This document shows positions 21,538 to 32,364 of a stretch of DNA of 64,000 nucleotides, one piece after another. Numbering within the stretch: position 1 is the first letter of the stretch; every line of letters starts with the position of its first letter. The stretch lies in the NCBI GenBank assembly GCA_018873225.1, contig JAEILZ010000001.1, positions 7,068,001 through 7,132,000 on the forward strand, in the 5' to 3' direction. The notes beneath the pieces were generated by a model. That model was given only the letters and a program-made list of their open reading frames with translations, was not told the origin of the DNA and searched no databases. The translations under genes and the position numbers were made by a program. This DNA is from [Phialemoniopsis] sp. UDSM-2020. Lineage: Eukaryota > Ascomycota > Sordariomycetes > Thyridiales > Thyridiaceae.

Positions 21538-24500
21538 ATGTCGCAACAATATACGCCCTCGAGTAATGATGGTCTATCCGAGTTCCATTTCAACCCCTCC
21601 TCCTCGTCAGCCTCCCTCACACAGGATAGCCCTACCATCGGTCGTACACAGGCGCACCAACCTGCTTTTTCGACGCCTCCCACTGCACTCAAGAGTGGCC
21701 ATCACACTCCCTTGACCGGGTCGAGCCAAAGGTGAGCAGCCATTCCCGTCTTCCTTTGTCTCCCTACCGAGTACATGAGCCCTTTGGCCCACAGGGGTCC
21801 CCCTGGAAGGACAATACTGACCCCTACTCCCACGTCCACCATAGATCACAACGCAGGCCGACACCGAGTCCTCTTCACACCACAACCGCCGTATCACCTC
21901 CATCCAGCAGCGCGAGTCCCTCCTCGGCGTCCTATCCCTCACCGTCACAGGACTCTCCCGCCAGCATTCCCCAGATCGTGACCCACGCTCCTGAGGAGCG
22001 CAAGCTCGCGGCTGCCCAACCACCTCACCTCGAGACTACATACTACGATAGCGACTCGTCGGCGCCTTCTACGCCGATCGAGAGGAGCACTGGGTTCGTT
22101 CTTGCGCCCCCCCCTTCTTCGCATTGGCCATCGTCTCTCCTGACAACCCTATGCTAACTCTCCCCTCCCCCCTTAGTGCGACGTATTCTTCTCGATTCAC
22201 GGATGAGGGCACTAGGAGTGTCTCCGACCCTGTAGTGAGTTCCAAGCCCCTGGGAGCGTCGACCCTGGCGTCTTCCCATAAGGCCATGGCTGGACCGTCC
22301 GCCGCGCGGGCCGAGGGCTCGGGCGCGACGCGCAATTCGTCCATCGACTCGGCCATCTCGGCGCTATCGTCCGGTTCGCACTCGCACAAGAACTCGCAGG
22401 AGGGCCAGCACAAGCCTGTGGATGTGGCCAACCTGATCAAGGCTGCCGGGAGCCCGGAGGCTGTCATCCAGTATCTCCTCAAGGAGAAGCAGTCGCAGTC
22501 CCAGCAAAATGCGCAGTTGTGGCGGCTTGTAGACAAGCAGCGAGCCATGATCCTCGGCCTGAACAAGGATCTCGAGAGGGCTCTGAAGGACAAGGAGAAG
22601 TACCGCAAGAAGCTCAAGGAGATGGTCGCCGAGCAGGACGTTCCGCCAATGCCTCGCGCCGTCCCCGGCCGGACGGTCCGCCCGGCAGCCGAAGAGCCTG
22701 TCCCAGCGCCGCGGGAACAGGTCCTCGAGGTGCCCCTCTCGCCCATTATCGGGTCCGACGGCCGAAAGCACTCGCCCATCGACATGGCGCTGGCGCCCTA
22801 TCCCATCACCCCGCCAGCAGACCAGACGGGCGGGCCCGCCTCTGCCGTCGGCGAGATGCTGGACCCGTCGCACGCCATGCCCAAGCCGCAGGAGCACGCC
22901 CTGGACCAGTATGACCACGAGGCGCAGGACCGCGAGGCCGAGGCCGTCCGAAAGGCGGCCGACGCGTCCAAGGATCTTCCCCTGAGTCTCGCGCTCCCGC
23001 CGTCGCGGACCCTGCCGGGCAGTCCTCCTCAGATGCCGCCGCCGAGCCTGCCTCCGGCGCCTGCCCACCCACCGGCTGCTACTAGCCCTACTGGTAGCAT
23101 CAACGAGGGCTTGGCGCAGTTTCCGCCGCCGCCGGCCCCGCCGCCGCGCAAGCCACCGCCGGCGCCTCTACAACTCCGGACCGAAGCCCGCAGCCCGACG
23201 ATCCCCGCCGATGAGGGCGTCGAGAGCGACAGCGACTATGACGACCTGCTCGAGGTCAACGAGATTCCCATGACCGAGAAGAGAGGCCGGCGGCGCACCC
23301 GCGAGGAGGACGACCGCGAGCGCGAGGTCCTGGCGATGGAGGAGGCCGAGGCCCGCAGCCTTTCCAAGAAGAGCAAGAAGAGTGCCAGCGCCAAGGGCAC
23401 GCCGAAAGCTATTGATCCCGGCGCGGAAATCGCGGAACAGGATCCGGCCGCCCGCCTCGCCCCGCCCTCGCTGCTGCAGAGGGGCAATATGCCGGCCTCG
23501 CTGGCGTCGGTCCTAAGCGGCGGCGACCTTGGGTATGGCGGGCTGTCCCTGCTGAGCCCGGGCCTGCCGGCGAGCCCGCGGCCGCAAGGTCTCCCATCTT
23601 CGCCATTGCACTCGCCTCCCCTCTCTCCGAGGGGCGTGGGCGGCATCCCGTCCGGCCCGCTGTCTCCCCGACCCCCACGGCAGCCCATTCCCCTGCCACC
23701 CAATACCCCTCTGCACACACCTTCGCCGGTCAACGGCGCCGAGACTCCTGGCCTATCCTCCCCCAAGCCGCTTAACATTGTCAAAAAGGTCATCGAGGTC
23801 GGCGATGCGCCAAGCCTGTCCGATGGCGGAAGCAGCCGTGACAGCCCCATCGGCCGGACCAAGATCTACAGGGGCCTCGTCACAGAGGAGTATCCAGACC
23901 TACTCCTGCCGCCCAACGCTCTGCCGTCGATCGACATCAAGGTAGCGTCGTCGCGTATGAAGCCCTCACGTGCAAGTCTCATCTCCTTCACGCAGCTGGA
24001 AGAGGACCCGGTCTTCACGCTCGCGATCTTCTCGCGCGCCGACCGGGGCGAACTGTGGCGCGTTGAAAAGGACTCGGCGTCGCTCGCCAAGCTCGACCAG
24101 AGACTGAAGCAGTGCCCCGCGTTCACGGCCAAGACCCCGGACAGGTCACTCTTCAGCGGGCACGCGCCGGCCAAGCTCGACGCGCGCAGGATGGCACTCG
24201 ACTACTACCTCGATGAGCTGCTCAACACGCCGCTGGACCAGGCGACCGCATTGGAGCTGTGCCGCTACCTCTCCCACAACACCCTCCCGCCCTACGCCGA
24301 CGAGACCGGCGGGTCCGCCGAGCAGACCGCCAGCGAGCCGAGCGCGAGTACCGTCGGCCCCGGCGGCCGCCCCTTCAAGAACGGCTACCTCACGAAGCGT
24401 GGCAAGAACTTTGGCGGCTGGAAGGCCCGCTTCTTTGTGCTGGACGGGCCCCAGCTCAAGTACTACGAGACGCCCGGAGGTGCGCACCTCGGCACCATCA

Positions 24501-26347
24501 AGCTGCAGAACGCGCAGATCGGCAAACAGGCGCAGGCGCAGCAGAATGAAAACGGCTCGCCGGCGCGGGGTGCGGGCAACGACGACTCCGACAACCAGTA
24601 CCGGCACGCCTTCCTGATCCTCGAGCCCAAGAAAAAGGACCCCTCGGCCATGACGAAGCACGTCCTCTGCGCTGAAAGTGACCGGGAGCGCGACCAATGG
24701 GTGGACACGCTGCTCCGGTGGATTGATTACCGCGACCCCGAGGACGAGGACGCTCGCAAGGATCATGACCGCCAGGGATCCGCCGGCTCCGAGCGGGTCG
24801 CCCCGGCGACGACAGGAAAGAAGAAGAACTCGCAGGGCAGGAAGCAGCAGCAGCCGCAGAGCTCAGACACCCTGATCGGCGTCAGCTACGACACGACGCA
24901 GCAGGGCGACGCGCCCCAGGGCGTCCCGACGCGGCAGAGAGGCCAGGCGACACACGAGGATGAGCCGGGCCGCAACATGACGCCGCAGCCCACGTATGCG
25001 ATCTCGGCGCCTCGAGACCCTCAGGTCATCCCCGACTCGGCGTCGTGGGGCGGCAGGCTGGGCGCCCTGGCGCCCCCGAGCACCGACGAGAAAAAGGCCA
25101 GGAAGCGGAGCTTCTTCGGCTTTGGGACAAAGACGCGGTCGTCGAGCGACGGCCAAGAGTCGCTCTTCGGCGACGCGGGCGGACCGTCCAGCACGCCTCC
25201 CCAGGGTGGCTTCGCCGGGCCCGTGCGTCAAGTATTTGGCGCCCCGTTGGCCGAGGCGGTCCGCTACAACTCGCCGGTCGACATCAGCGTGCCCCTACCG
25301 GCTGTCGTGTACCGCTGCATCCAGTACCTCGACGCGAACAATGCCACCTCGGAGGAAGGCATCTTCCGCCTCAGCGGTTCCAACGTGGTCATCAAGCAGC
25401 TGCGGGAGCGCTTCAACAACGACAGCGACATCAACCTGTTATCGGACGAGACTTATCACGACATACACGCCGTCGCGTCCCTCCTGAAGCTGTACCTGCG
25501 TGAGCTGCCGACCACAATCCTGACGAGGGACCTTCATATGGAGTTCCTCTCGGTCACGGAAATGACGGGCCAGAGAGAAAAACTCGCGGCGCTCAACGAG
25601 CTCGCCCAACGCCTGCCGCTGCCCAACGCGACGCTCCTCAAGTATCTCATTGCTTTCTTGATCAAGATCATCAACAACGCCGACAAGAACAAGATGACAG
25701 TCCGCAACGTCGGCATCGTCTTCTCGCCCACCCTCAACATACCGGCGCCCGTCTTTGCCATGTTCCTGCAAAACTACGAGGCCATCTTCGGCATTGAACC
25801 GGAGCAGTACGAGCTGCCCTCGCCGACATCCGACAAGGACTCCCTGGGCCGCCCATCTGTGGATCCGCTGCCCCGGCCGCCCACGTCGCAAGCCAGCGAG
25901 TCCCCCCACCGCCAGCGTCTGATGGAGGCTGTGAAGGGCGGCCAGCGTAGCAGTCCGACGCCGCCCCCGGCGCTCGTGGCAGGCGTGCCCCATTACAACC
26001 AGCCGCGCCCCGCACAGACGCCGCCGCCGCCCCAGCGCCAGCTCGGCTATGAGCCGCAGTACCTTGCCCAGCAGAACGCGGGTTCCCACATGTCCCTGCG
26101 GCCGGCCTACGAGAGCGGTTTTGTCGTCCCGCAGGGGTACGATCCCACCCAGATGCCCCAGCCGGCCGCTCAGCGGAACAACCCGGGCTACGATAGGCCC
26201 ATCTACGAGAGCGGAAGCTCGGGGCCTTATGACAACACGTACGTGCCCAAGGCGAATCGACGCGAGAGCACCATGTTCATGGGCAGCGGAGCGGGCTTGA
26301 CTCAGCAGGGGTCCCGAAGTCGCCTGCGGGAAGAGAGCCACTACTAG
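21538..26347 (+). CDS. BEM3: Rho GTPase-activating protein with PX and PH domains (Bem3-type)
   Basis: Exons 21538-21731, 21845-22093 and 22177-26347 join in phase to 1537 aa. A Ser/Thr-Pro-rich disordered N-terminus precedes a coiled coil (about 240-300) and more proline-rich sequence. Then come a PX domain (about 713-853), a PH domain (about 881-1006, starting FKNGYLTKRGKNFGGWKARFF) and a RhoGAP domain (about 1165-1353). The RhoGAP arginine finger is R1212 in EEGIFRLSG. The family stimulates GTP hydrolysis on Cdc42/Rho1 at the polarised cortex, with PX and PH binding phosphoinositides. Intron 1 is the least certain part: the acceptor at 21844 keeps phase, whereas the nearer CAG at 21794 would shift the frame to a stop. 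The C-terminal 180 residues are Pro/Tyr-rich. Confidence 0.92.
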
Positions 26348-27251
26348 GCGGGCCGTTTAACACACGCAAATGCCAGGATATATAATGAACCAAGGGGGAG
26401 ATGTCACGAACAAAACCACCGCCATGATGTACATAAATTCTCATTCTCTCCCCTTTTCTTCTCCCGCTTGAGGCACGGAACTTGGCTGGACCTTCGGGCG
26501 TCTGGTCACGAGTGTACATTACAGCTGATGATGAGGCGGACTTTTGTTTCTCAGGTGCCTTGCATGAATCTGATAGGATATACCCAAGTACTTATTTATG
26601 TATGTAACACCAAATGGACGAGGGATGTGGAAGGTGGTCTGGCTTGCGGGGGTTCTCTTTGCTTTCTTGGGTTGGCTTTCTTTCCCCCCTTTCCTTCTTC
26701 GCCCCTGTTTTGGACAGCAAGGACTGCCACTCTGTTGAATTTCGTTGATACCTAGTAACCACAGTGGTGGTCCAGAGCATGGAGTTTTTGGAGAGATTGC
26801 TGCTGCATATGTCGGCCTATGACCACGGCCAATCTAATATGAGTGTTCTTCCTTCTTTACCTGATTTTAAGAGCTTGATTTATAGTTGTCTGCGCCGTGA
26901 TCACGTTGATGAATCAATGTCCGTCGCATTGAGCCGGACTCCCACGATGATGTGATGCGGCGTTCGGCGGCACGGAGGGAAATATGACCGGTAGTGGGGG
27001 TGCGCCCCGCCCTTACCAGCTGGCATCAGCTGCGCACCCGAGGCGCTTGGGATTAGTCAAACATCTCGAGCGCCTCCTGGTCTCGATGAGGAAACCTCAG
27101 CGTCGGCATATCGGTCCCTGCCACCTCCGTGATCAACTCCCCCGACCGACGACCGACCCGACTTGATCGAGTCGACGCGACCCCCTGGCAACCGGCCAAT
27201 ACCCGACACCGACGTTAGCAGCCACCGGCCGCCCGGCGGTTGATCTATCCC
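26348..27251. other. Intergenic region
   Basis: About 900 bases between BEM3 and the second Zn2Cys6 gene. The first half is AT-rich 3' flank; the second half becomes GC-rich toward the regulator start. CGG and CCG triplets occur near 27147-27240, but no spaced inverted pair stands out. Confidence 0.4.
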
Positions 27252-30156
27252 ATGATGGACTCGTCGTCGCTCGATCCGAGACTGAGAACGACGAACGAGA
27301 GCCATTACCGTGCCAAGGCCCCGGACGACGCAGAGGGCTTTCCCGCGCCGAGCCAAGCCCCCGGCCAGCCACATTCGACATCGTCTGCCCCGCCGAGCCG
27401 GACCGTCACCACCAGCACGACATTTTCCCCGCAGTCCCTCTACGCCGGCACACCGACCGGCGCATCCTCGCACCCTTCCGTCTCCCTGACCGACACGCCC
27501 GCCGCCAACCCTTCGCCCCCGTCCGGCACCACCCAGAACCACGATGAGGAGGATGATGATGAGGGCCACGACTCGCCCAGCGAGGGCGGGGCGAACCCGC
27601 TGCTCCCCGGCGGCGACCCCAAGAAGCCCCGCGCCTGCGAGGCCTGTCGCGGTCTCAAGGTCCGCTGCGACCCGGACCCTGCCAACCCGGACGGGCCCTG
27701 CAAACGCTGCGCCAAGGCCGGCCGGAACTGCGTCGTCACGCAGCCCACGAGGAAGAGACAAAAGAAGACGGACAGCCGAGTGGCCGAGCTGGAGAAGAAG
27801 ATCGATGCGCTGACCCAGAGCCTCCAGGCCTCGCGGGGCACCGCCGCCGGCACCGCCGCCGCCGGCCTGTCGACTGGCGGCCTCCGGGGCGGCTCAGTCG
27901 GCCACGACAGCCACGACGTCGGCCGCCTCTTGCCGGCCCGGACGTGGTCGACGCCTCCGGCACGCGAACACTCGCACACGCCCAGGCTCCACCAGAAGCA
28001 GTCTCCCTATGGATCCGGCCCGGGCTCGGAAAGGCCGCCGAGCTTTGCCCCGCCCATGGTCATGGCAGGCCAAAAGAGGAAGCATACAGAGAGTCGAGAC
28101 AGCCTCGCCGCCGACGACGCCAAGGACGCCCCCACCCCGGTCGCCGTGGGCAGCATCGGCCACGAGTACTCGGACATCATCGACCGCGGCATCATATCCA
28201 TGGAGAAGGCCGTCGAGCTGTTCTATCGGTATACCGAGAAGATGTCGCCCCACCTGCCGGCCGTCATCTTTCCCGAGGGCACCACGGCCGCCGACGTGCG
28301 CAAGTCCAAGCCGACTCTCTTTCACGCCATCATGGCCGCCTCGTCCTCGGAACTGCCCAACATCCAGCGGGCCATCGTCAAGGAGCTGCAACAGATGTTT
28401 GCCGATAAGATCGTCGTGGCTGGCGAGAAGAGCCTCGAGCTGGTCCAGGCCCTGCAGGTCGCCGTCATCTGGTACTGGCCGCCCGAGCACTTTGAGGAGC
28501 TCAAGTTCTACCAGTTCGTGCACATGGCCGCCATCATGTCCATCGATATCGGCCTCGGCCGGAAAAAGTCTGGGCGGCACCGGCGGCACATCCCCTACGC
28601 CTGGCGCGACCACCCCTTCAAGAAGCACCCGCCGCCCGATCCGTGCAGCATCGAGGCGAGGCGCGCCTGGCTGGCCTGCTACTACCTGACGACCAACACC
28701 TCGATGGCCCTGCACCGCCCCAACCTTCTCAGGTGGTCGCCCTTTATGAGCGAATCCCTCGACCTCCTCAAGTCGGCGCCCGACGCCATGCCCTCCGACA
28801 GATACCTGAGCCACCTGGTGTGGTCACACAAGTTATCGGAGGACATTGGCTACCAGTTCCAGATGGACGACCCTTCCGCGTCCATCAGCCTTGCCGATCA
28901 TCGTACGCAGTACGCCATCAAGGGCTTTGAACGGGAGCTGGCCAAGTTTTGGTCGTCCCTCGACAAACAAGACATTCAGCGTAAGAAATACCGCCCCCTT
29001 CTCCCTCTGCCACGATAAAGCTAACTCATGGCTCGCAGCCTCGTTGAAACTGGGCCTCCACGTCGTGAGCCTCTACATGCACGAGATTGTGATGCAGGCC
29101 GAGGAGGACGTGCGCGAGGAGCTGCCCAAGCCACCCTACTCGACCGAGTCCATGCAGGGTCTCATTAGCATCGGCGCGCTGACGCCGGCGCACATCAACG
29201 CGTTGTCCGAGTGTCTGACGGCCATCCACGGCATCTTCGAGACCTTCTTGTCGCTCGACGTGGCCGTCATCCGCTGCCTCCCCGTCTTCAACTTTGTGCG
29301 CATCGCGTACGCCACCGTCGTCCTCATCAAGATGTACTTTGCCGCGTCCTCGCCAGACTCGGAGCTCGGCGCCATCATCACCAAAGAGGACATGAACGTC
29401 GAGCACCACCTCGAGAACCTCCTCGACAAGTTCCGCGCCACGGCGGCCGAGGACCGGTCGCGCCCCGCGGCCAAGTTCCTCGTCGTGCTGGTCATGATCC
29501 GCTCGTGGTTCCAGAAGCAGGGGTCCGCCGCGGCCGGGTCGGCCGAAGCCGCCACGCACGGGTGCCCCCTCGACTCGTCCACTGCTGCGGCGCAGGCGTC
29601 TCCCGCTCAAAAGGACGGGGCTGGGACGGGACAGCAGCAGCTGCCGCAGGGAGGCTTCTCGACGACGGCCAACACGCCGCTGCAGCTCCTGTCCGAGATT
29701 GCCACCAACGACGGCGTGGCCAACGGCTCGTCGGCCCACCGCGGCTCCGGAGCGCCCGCCGTCACGAGCGCCGGCGCCGGCGCCGGCCTGCCGGCCAACG
29801 CCATGTCGGCGGTGCCGTGGTTCAACAACATCCAGCCGTCGCAGCCTTTTATGTACGACAGCAGCAGCAACGCCGCCGCCGCCGTGTCCGCGGCCGGCGG
29901 GGACCAGCGCGCTGTGGGTCAGGCGGCGGCGGCCGCTGGCGGGTTCAACCTGCCGCAGCAGCAGATGAACATGCCCTGGCTCGGCCTGGGCACCGACTTT
30001 GACTACAGCAACCTCGGCGACGGCTTCGCGCAGGCCATGGACATGACGCTGGCCGAGATGAACGACAGCGGGTTCAATCTGCAGGAGGACGGCATTCGGC
30101 TCGTCATGAACGAGCCTTGGTTCACGGGCGGCATGTTTTACAACGGGCCCTCGTGA
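27252..30156 (+). CDS. Zn2Cys6 transcription factor, War1/PrtT/Leu3-like
   Basis: Exons 27252-28980 and 29039-30156 join in phase (CAGC/GTAAGA donor, GCTCGCAG acceptor) to 948 aa. The zinc cluster starts at C129: C-x2-C-x6-C-x10-C-x2-C-x6-C, the extended third spacing seen in Leu3/War1-type proteins. A basic linker (RKRQKK) and a heptad-like dimerisation helix (RVAELEKKIDALTQSL) follow. The middle region has the ELFYRYTEKMSPHLPAVIFP and HMAAIMSIDIGLGRKK blocks I associate with War1/PrtT relatives. The C-terminus is rich in Ala/Gln/Asn, with acidic and aromatic residues like an activation domain. Relatives control weak-acid stress, branched-chain amino acid or protease genes; the target here is not readable. 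The two adjacent ATGs (27252 and 27255) cannot be told apart. Confidence 0.88.
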
Positions 30157-31431
30157 GCAAGGGGCTAGCTAGCTGCCTAGCTATAATGGGATAATGTAGG
30201 CGTTTGGGTGTCAAGTGAGGCCGGGAAGGATTGTCAGTTATATTTGTCAGTATTTTCTGTTTTCTGCTTGACTCTGGAAGAAGACATAAGCATCAGGAGC
30301 GGGACGTTTTTAAATTTCATGTCAGCTTGTACAAAACACCTAGAGAGGCCGTTTCTTCACTTGACTGATCCCATCTCCTATCGGGACCGTGTTGTAGCGT
30401 TCAGTTCAATGATCAAGATTCGAATCGAATTTAGCCTCTAAGGAAAGAGACAACTAGTCCAATACATTACACCACACCCAACCCCGGTTACACAACACTA
30501 TGAACACATGTCCCAAGAACACAATGACAGTTTTCCGGATACTGAAATCACGCATAGCGGTACTGTAGCGTATCAGGCAATTCTTTGAACTATATGTGTA
30601 TATACACGGTGTCTGATATTTCTTCAGTCTGACCAGCGATCAAATTCTCCGCAGCCGTAATCAGCTAGCTACTTTCATACTCGCCAGTCCTCTGAAATCC
30701 AGGCTGAAAACACAAATGCATGGTGCCGCACGGGCTATGCCTGCCGAGGGCAGGCCTATCATGTTCATCATCCTGTTGATCGTGTCATTCTTCTTGACCA
30801 GCTCGTCCTTCTTTGTTGTAATATGTGTCCGTATCCGGTATCGATCGAATTGCCAGGGCTGAGCGAGCTATAGCCTATCTCTCTCGAGCAAGTGACGGCT
30901 TAGTTGCCGGGCCTTGCCCCAGTAACAGAGAACTCCAGTTCACGACTCGAAGCGTTCCACCGCCCATGTGCATCTTTCGGCCTCCGCAAACCGGTTGTGG
31001 TCAGCGCCAATGTGGTGCTAGTTGTCTCTGAGGGGTTCAAAGCCAGACTATTCGGGGATCGTGATGACGGCGAGTGAGAGAAGGGGCAAAGCCTGTGGGG
31101 GATACCAATGGCAGAAGCGAGAAATACCATGCGCTCGAGATGTATGACGGCTTGTTTGTAAGTATCGAACTCTCAAGCCTGCCAACCACAGACTGCTCAC
31201 AGTCAGATAGGCAGTGAAGCGAGAACACGAGCGAGCGAGCGTGCAAAGAGCAAAGATAAGCACGCAACCCATATGGGTCATAGGCGTAGCAAGCGTGGTG
31301 AGGTATCATTTCGACAGGTAGAGTCGGTGTGGTCAAGCTGTGGGACATAGTCGTATCCTATCCATACTGGACGGGCGGCGCGCGGTGGGCCAACGCCACC
31401 CGACGGGAGGGGTGGCGTGCGCGAAGGGCTT
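30157..31431. other. Convergent intergenic region
   Basis: About 1.3 kb between two converging genes. It is AT-rich from 30180 to 30800, with no supportable exon. Short frames near 31040-31350 on the minus strand have no domain character. Confidence 0.4.
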
Positions 31432-32364
31432 TCAGTCCATGTAGAAATCGCCTTTGAGGATTCTCTCTTGGAAATGGTCGGGTTTCGGACGGGGGTCTTG
31501 GCGCGGCTTCATGGCAGCAGCCTGGGCGGGAGGAGCGGGCATGTCGGAGACGGACTTTGCCCGGTCATGGTGGGGTCCAGAGAGGCTTCCGGCACCGGCG
31601 CGAGGAGGCGAGTTGTTGGTGCCAGAGGCAAAGGAAAAGGAGGGGCGTGCGCCGGACACGCTGCTCTCGGCACGGGATCTAAGCTGCTCGGACCAGTTGA
31701 AGCCTTGATCTGTTCGAGCAGGGGAGAACTTGTCAGAAGCAGATCTGGAATTGTTTGCAGGGCTTGCCTGTGAGGTAGCAGCGCCGGGGACGGCGGCCTG
31801 GGACCGCCACGAGGCCGAGGCAGACGAGGCGGCGCTGCTTGGGGGCGTGGGAAGGGCAGCGCGGACGCTGCTGGCGCGGCGGGCTGCCTGGGCAGGCGGA
31901 AGAGCAGGAGGGTTGCTGGCAGAGGGCCTACCATTGGCGGAGCCGGGGCTTGTGGCGCCTCCGGTGCGTATATTGCGCATGGCCTGAGCGCCAAAGCTCA
32001 TGCGGCGGGCAAAGGGGGTGGTGGGCGCGGTGCGGGTGCTGGTGGCGGCGGCGTCGTCCTCCTCGATGGCATTTTCGTCGATCGAGTCGGAGTTGGTAGA
32101 GATGCTGCCGCGACGCATGGCAGCCGAGGCGGGGTTGTTGGTGGGAGAGGTTCCGGAGAGACCAAGTGTGGAGATGGAGAGGCGACGGCGCTGGTCATTC
32201 ATGGCCGCGGTCGTGATGGGGCCTGGGAAGACGCTGGTGCCTTGCGAGGTGGAATTGCTCCGCTGGAAGAGGTTGGTAAGGGCGGCCGAGGTGACCGAGG
32301 CTCGACGGGCGCGAGGCATGTCTGCTTGAGGGGGGGAGTCGTTCTGGTTGTCGTTGGTAGACAT
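31432..32364 (-). CDS. Ser/Ala/Pro-rich disordered protein, conserved-looking fungal
   Basis: Single exon, 310 aa. It is rich in Ser, Ala, Pro and Thr with many RRxS and SP/TP sites (for example RARRASVTS, RRRLSIST, MRRGSIST, FARRMSFGA), which resemble basophilic-kinase targets. Three short stretches look ordered: ALTNLFQRSNS near residue 27, QGFNWSEQLRSRAESS near 225, and the C-terminal HFQERILKGDFYMD. I recognise no named domain. The repeated RRxS motifs suggest a PKA- or AGC-kinase-regulated adaptor, as inference. The ATG at 32364 was chosen because in-frame upstream sequence lacks another ATG. The gene converges with the regulator to its left. Confidence 0.72.
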   Translation of the reverse strand: MSTNDNQNDSPPQADMPRARRASVTSAALTNLFQRSNSTSQGTSVFPGPITTAAMNDQRRRLSISTLGLSGTSPTNNPASAAMRRGSISTNSDSIDENAIEEDDAAATSTRTAPTTPFARRMSFGAQAMRNIRTGGATSPGSANGRPSASNPPALPPAQAARRASSVRAALPTPPSSAASSASASWRSQAAVPGAATSQASPANNSRSASDKFSPARTDQGFNWSEQLRSRAESSVSGARPSFSFASGTNNSPPRAGAGSLSGPHHDRAKSVSDMPAPPAQAAAMKPRQDPRPKPDHFQERILKGDFYMD

